Shown here piece by piece: positions 62,701-64,000 of a DNA stretch of 64,000 nt. Position 1 is the stretch's first letter, and each line of letters opens with the position of its first letter. This DNA is from Clostridium ihumii AP5. Its GTDB lineage: Bacteria > Bacillota > Clostridia > Clostridiales > Clostridiaceae. Where the stretch lies: the NCBI RefSeq assembly GCF_000612845.1, contig NZ_CCAT010000040.1, forward strand, positions 40,228-104,227, read 5' to 3'. The notes beneath the pieces are model-generated. The model saw nothing but the letters and a program-made list of their open reading frames with translations, did not search any database and was not told where the DNA came from. Made by a program: the position numbers and the translations under genes.

Positions 62701-63259
62701 AATAGTTATAGTATTATCAGGTGAAAAAAATCCAATGAAAGATTTAATATTAAAAAATCAATCACTTAACTATAGATTTCCAATTTGGTTTGATTTTGAA
62801 GACTATACTAGTGAAGAGTTATTAGATATAACATTACATTTAATAAAAACTAAAGGTTTCTCATTAGATGAACAGGGAGAAAGTGAATTAAAAAATGTAG
62901 TAAGTAAACTTTATAATACAAAAAACTTAGGATTGAAAAATGGATTGATGATAAAAAAATATTTAGATAATCTTGTGAGAATACAAAGTATACGAGTATC
63001 TAATGAAAATATATCTTCTAAAGAAATAGATATAATAAATAAAGAAGATATAAGAAAAAGTGAAGAGGTATTTATAAATAGAAATGAAATTGATTTTGAA
63101 ATAGACTTAGAATGCAATAAGGATGCAATTTTAAAAAATGAAGAAAAATTATATAATTATTCAATTACAGAAGAACTTACAAAATTAAACAATTTATTGA
63201 GCTTAAAAATAATAGATAATGAAGAATTTAAAATATTAAAAAGTAGATTAATTAGATAG
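59708..63259 (+). CDS. Four-module AAA protein, CbbX/SpoVK-like, with two degenerate modules
   Basis: A 1183-residue protein with four AAA-type modules. Modules 2 and 3 are intact CbbX/SpoVK types: Walker A GNAGTGKT (370-377) with Walker B FIDEAYSL (Asp433, Glu434), and GNPGTGKT (638-645) with FIDEAYTL (Asp701, Glu702); both have AGYE and SRFP sensor regions. Module 1 has GEKDTAKKT at 53-61, without a proper P-loop. Module 4 has GEIGTGKKT (909-917) and VLIDKAHLL, with Lys971 in place of the Walker B Glu. The end, ITEELTKLNNLLSLKII and EEFKILKSRLIR, looks like a SHOCT domain. AAGAGGTG precedes the ATG. Function is unknown; remodelling of a protein complex is plausible. Confidence 0.88.
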   Translation: MDSRVKDIKENFSYIEKKLNKDLIGQEKFLKKLCNYFENKILENDKGILFIIGEKDTAKKTSVRLLFDKLEKVKLIENSNLDEIDLSSYNFNLGYNAFLTDLYEGLNSNSQGLLFKNFDKATKEMLEILSSISPNECVNLKDNYTIKNKFLIECDDKDKEGINKLVCPNKFFIFTSNKEDIDISELFDGKFLKKIETVLHTKKLNESERKLIIRKEVNKFIIRIEEEFGVKVTVQMEENNKMGEDLGICNFFQENYREDSSFGISEYVAYRLYNPIRSLIIQEEVEKENVLILYIENNRIYCKVDKDIFKLSEYSTPTLDEVKYKLNSIIGMKGLKDFIDNIQNSYKVQKIRERLGLKTSHISMNMIFAGNAGTGKTNAARITYEYLNALGILKEGKFREVSKADFVSENLNDIAKRTNDIVNSALGGLLFIDEAYSLCESEDDKAGKEIVDALLKGIEDNRNNLIVILAGYEKDMEKFISINPGLKSRFPNVIHFEDYSPSEMYQIAVKIAKSKGYRIAKNVKYDLIELFAKNQIIGKNDLGNARFVRNIVENAIMDASKKYLNSSEKQIDLLERDNFNFKAKTKFDLEERLKDIVGLDEVKKLLRSQYKLIAAQEKRKSAGVNTKIEQNLNMVFAGNPGTGKTSIARVVADMLNSMGLLKVGQLIETDRSSFVSEIPGETSKKTEAKFKEAIGGILFIDEAYTLANDSLGREAIETLLKLIEDYSKEVIVILAGYEEEMEEFFDVNIGLRSRFPLWTNFEDYNPNELLEMSIKLIESKGFRLSKNAYGALKKSFVDIYEKSDSQSGNGRMVRNYVENIIRNQSIRIVEEDISAYEMNLITIKDIEAINVSEYSSDFDLEKKLKSLIASEKSKEFLRNQYKFMKTKEKREKLGKRSDINKYMNMVFTGEIGTGKKTVLNILSEMYYSMGIVKAKSIIEIDENEIISMLNKGMQLEDILNKFLGKVVLIDKAHLLKEENSNKEIVASLIKFLDKNKNKIVIVLSGEKNPMKDLILKNQSLNYRFPIWFDFEDYTSEELLDITLHLIKTKGFSLDEQGESELKNVVSKLYNTKNLGLKNGLMIKKYLDNLVRIQSIRVSNENISSKEIDIINKEDIRKSEEVFINRNEIDFEIDLECNKDAILKNEEKLYNYSITEELTKLNNLLSLKIIDNEEFKILKSRLIR

Positions 63260-63366
63260 GATAAAATTTTGTTTAATAAGATTTAATAAACGAATTAAAA
63301 AATATAAAATTAATTCTGTACTAAAATTAATGTTTATGATATAATCTCCTTATATCATATGACAGA

Positions 63367-63433
63367 CTCGTATATCATCGGAGATAAGGTCCGAAAGTTT
63401 CTACCTGCTAGCCAATAATTAGCAGACTACGGG
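63367..63433 (+). promoter_or_regulatory. Purine riboswitch, guanine type
   Basis: CTCGTA and TACGGG form stem P1, CGGA and TCCG stem P2, CTGCTA and TAGCAG stem P3. The junction block AAAGTTTCTACC and the 3' GACTACG are conserved. The base that reads the ligand, in GAC-TA at 63427, is C, which selects guanine or hypoxanthine; adenine types have T. A TATAAT box is at 63340-63345, with a weak -35. The terminator at 63482 fits an OFF switch. Confidence 0.93.
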
Positions 63434-63481
63434 GTTAAGTTATTTTAGTAAAGATTATTATATTTTTTATTAAAATTTCCA

Positions 63482-63512
63482 ACACCTCAAATTTAATTTG
63501 AGGTGTTTTTTA
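63482..63512 (+). terminator. Terminator of the guanine riboswitch
   Basis: ACACCTCAAA and TTTGAGGTGT pair perfectly around TTTAA, followed by TTTTT. Confidence 0.92.
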
Positions 63513-63746
63513 TGTACCGTATATCCCTAAAAGCTTATAAGCATAGAATTTTAAACTTATTTATTAAAATATCGTACAAGCTATAATAAAATAGAAATTA
63601 TATATTAAAGTAAAAATATTTTTAGTTTTTAGAATGAATTAAATTTTATATCTAAACAGCAATTATTTTAAATGTTATGAATTAAATTTAAAATTAAGAA
63701 TATCAATCAATAAATGTACAAACTAAAATATTAGCTTGAAAATATA
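63513..63746. other. Gap after the riboswitch terminator, no gene
   Basis: No open frame with a start signal follows the riboswitch before repeat copy 14. The controlled gene must lie beyond the window end, at least 490 bases from the terminator. Confidence 0.6.
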
Positions 63747-64000
63747 TATAGGAATACAAGTCTAAACTTTAAGTTATTCATGTTTCAGTTGAAAAAGAGC
63801 AATTTGAAGTGTTATACAAAATTAATAATTAACGATGAACAATTAACAATGAATAATAAAACTGAAGTCTCAGTTTATTTGAATCAATTTTTATGATAAT
63901 TTGCTAAGCAAATTAGTTTGAAAACAATATAAAAACATAGTTTTTATGCAATTCTATTCATAAATATTAAGAATGAAGTGAATAATATTAACCATCATTG
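63747..64000 (+). repeat. Intergenic inverted-repeat element, copy 14 (core type A, continues past the window)
   Basis: It opens with TATAGGAATACAAGTCT and AAACTTTAAGTTATTCATG. The AATTTGCTAAGCAAATT hairpin is at 63899-63915. The right arm ACCATCATTG is reached at the last bases, so the right end lies outside. Confidence 0.82.

Overview
The window is about three-quarters A+T, uses strong AGGAGG-type ribosome binding sites, and carries genes typical of strictly anaerobic Firmicutes: the anaerobic cobalamin branch, a HesB-like selenoprotein, an oligoendopeptidase F, lysine and guanine riboswitches, PyrR leaders and a SpoVK/CbbX-type AAA protein. It looks like chromosomal DNA of a Clostridium sensu stricto species; the species cannot be fixed from the sequence alone. 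I see no rRNA, tRNA, CRISPR array, prophage or transposase gene.

Layout. 1-3002: end of an anaerobic cobalamin operon (cbiH end, cbiJ, an ECF S-component, cbiK). 3113-3984: a decayed ABC permease end and two small membrane proteins. 4516-8238: nagB, a long glutamine synthetase and a stand-alone pyruvate-kinase C-domain protein. 8997-14597: oligoendopeptidase F, HutD, a NifX-like protein, RidA, a 46-residue protein, an EamA transporter and a hemolysin III homologue. 15033-20426: a DUF1836 regulator, aminopeptidase P and an amino acid permease. 21410-27952: two tandem class A penicillin-binding proteins, an amidohydrolase and a DEDDh exonuclease. 28425-36914: NfeD/SPFH pair, TVP38 protein, P1 peptidase, an ECF S-component, an Old Yellow Enzyme-type reductase, asnB and an unknown gene. 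37018-38436: three tandem HesB-like genes, the third read through an in-frame TGA as a selenoprotein. 38886-45366: MgtC, uracil permease behind a double PyrR leader, and two YfcC-type transporters. 45521-49442: a heterodimeric multidrug-type ABC exporter behind a leader peptide and attenuator. 49675-53948: a three-gene operon of a winged-helix-like protein, a GNAT acetyltransferase and an unknown protein, then a putative metallopeptidase and an alpha/beta hydrolase on the other strand. 54507-57418: a small conserved protein, a lysine-riboswitch-controlled permease and truA. 57905-63259: an unknown protein and a 1183-residue protein with four AAA modules, two of them degenerate. 63367-63433: a guanine riboswitch whose gene lies beyond the window.

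The strongest unexplained feature is a family of intergenic elements with related inverted ends (TATAGGgttcCAAGTT), at least fourteen copies in 64 kb. They come in interchangeable core types, fold as long nested hairpins and often abut genes so closely that their end overlaps the stop codon. One core type is itself bounded by a different inverted repeat and is nearly identical in its two copies.

Regulation is mostly RNA-based: a lysine riboswitch, a guanine riboswitch, two PyrR-type switches in series, and a probable ribosome-sensing leader peptide before the ABC exporter.
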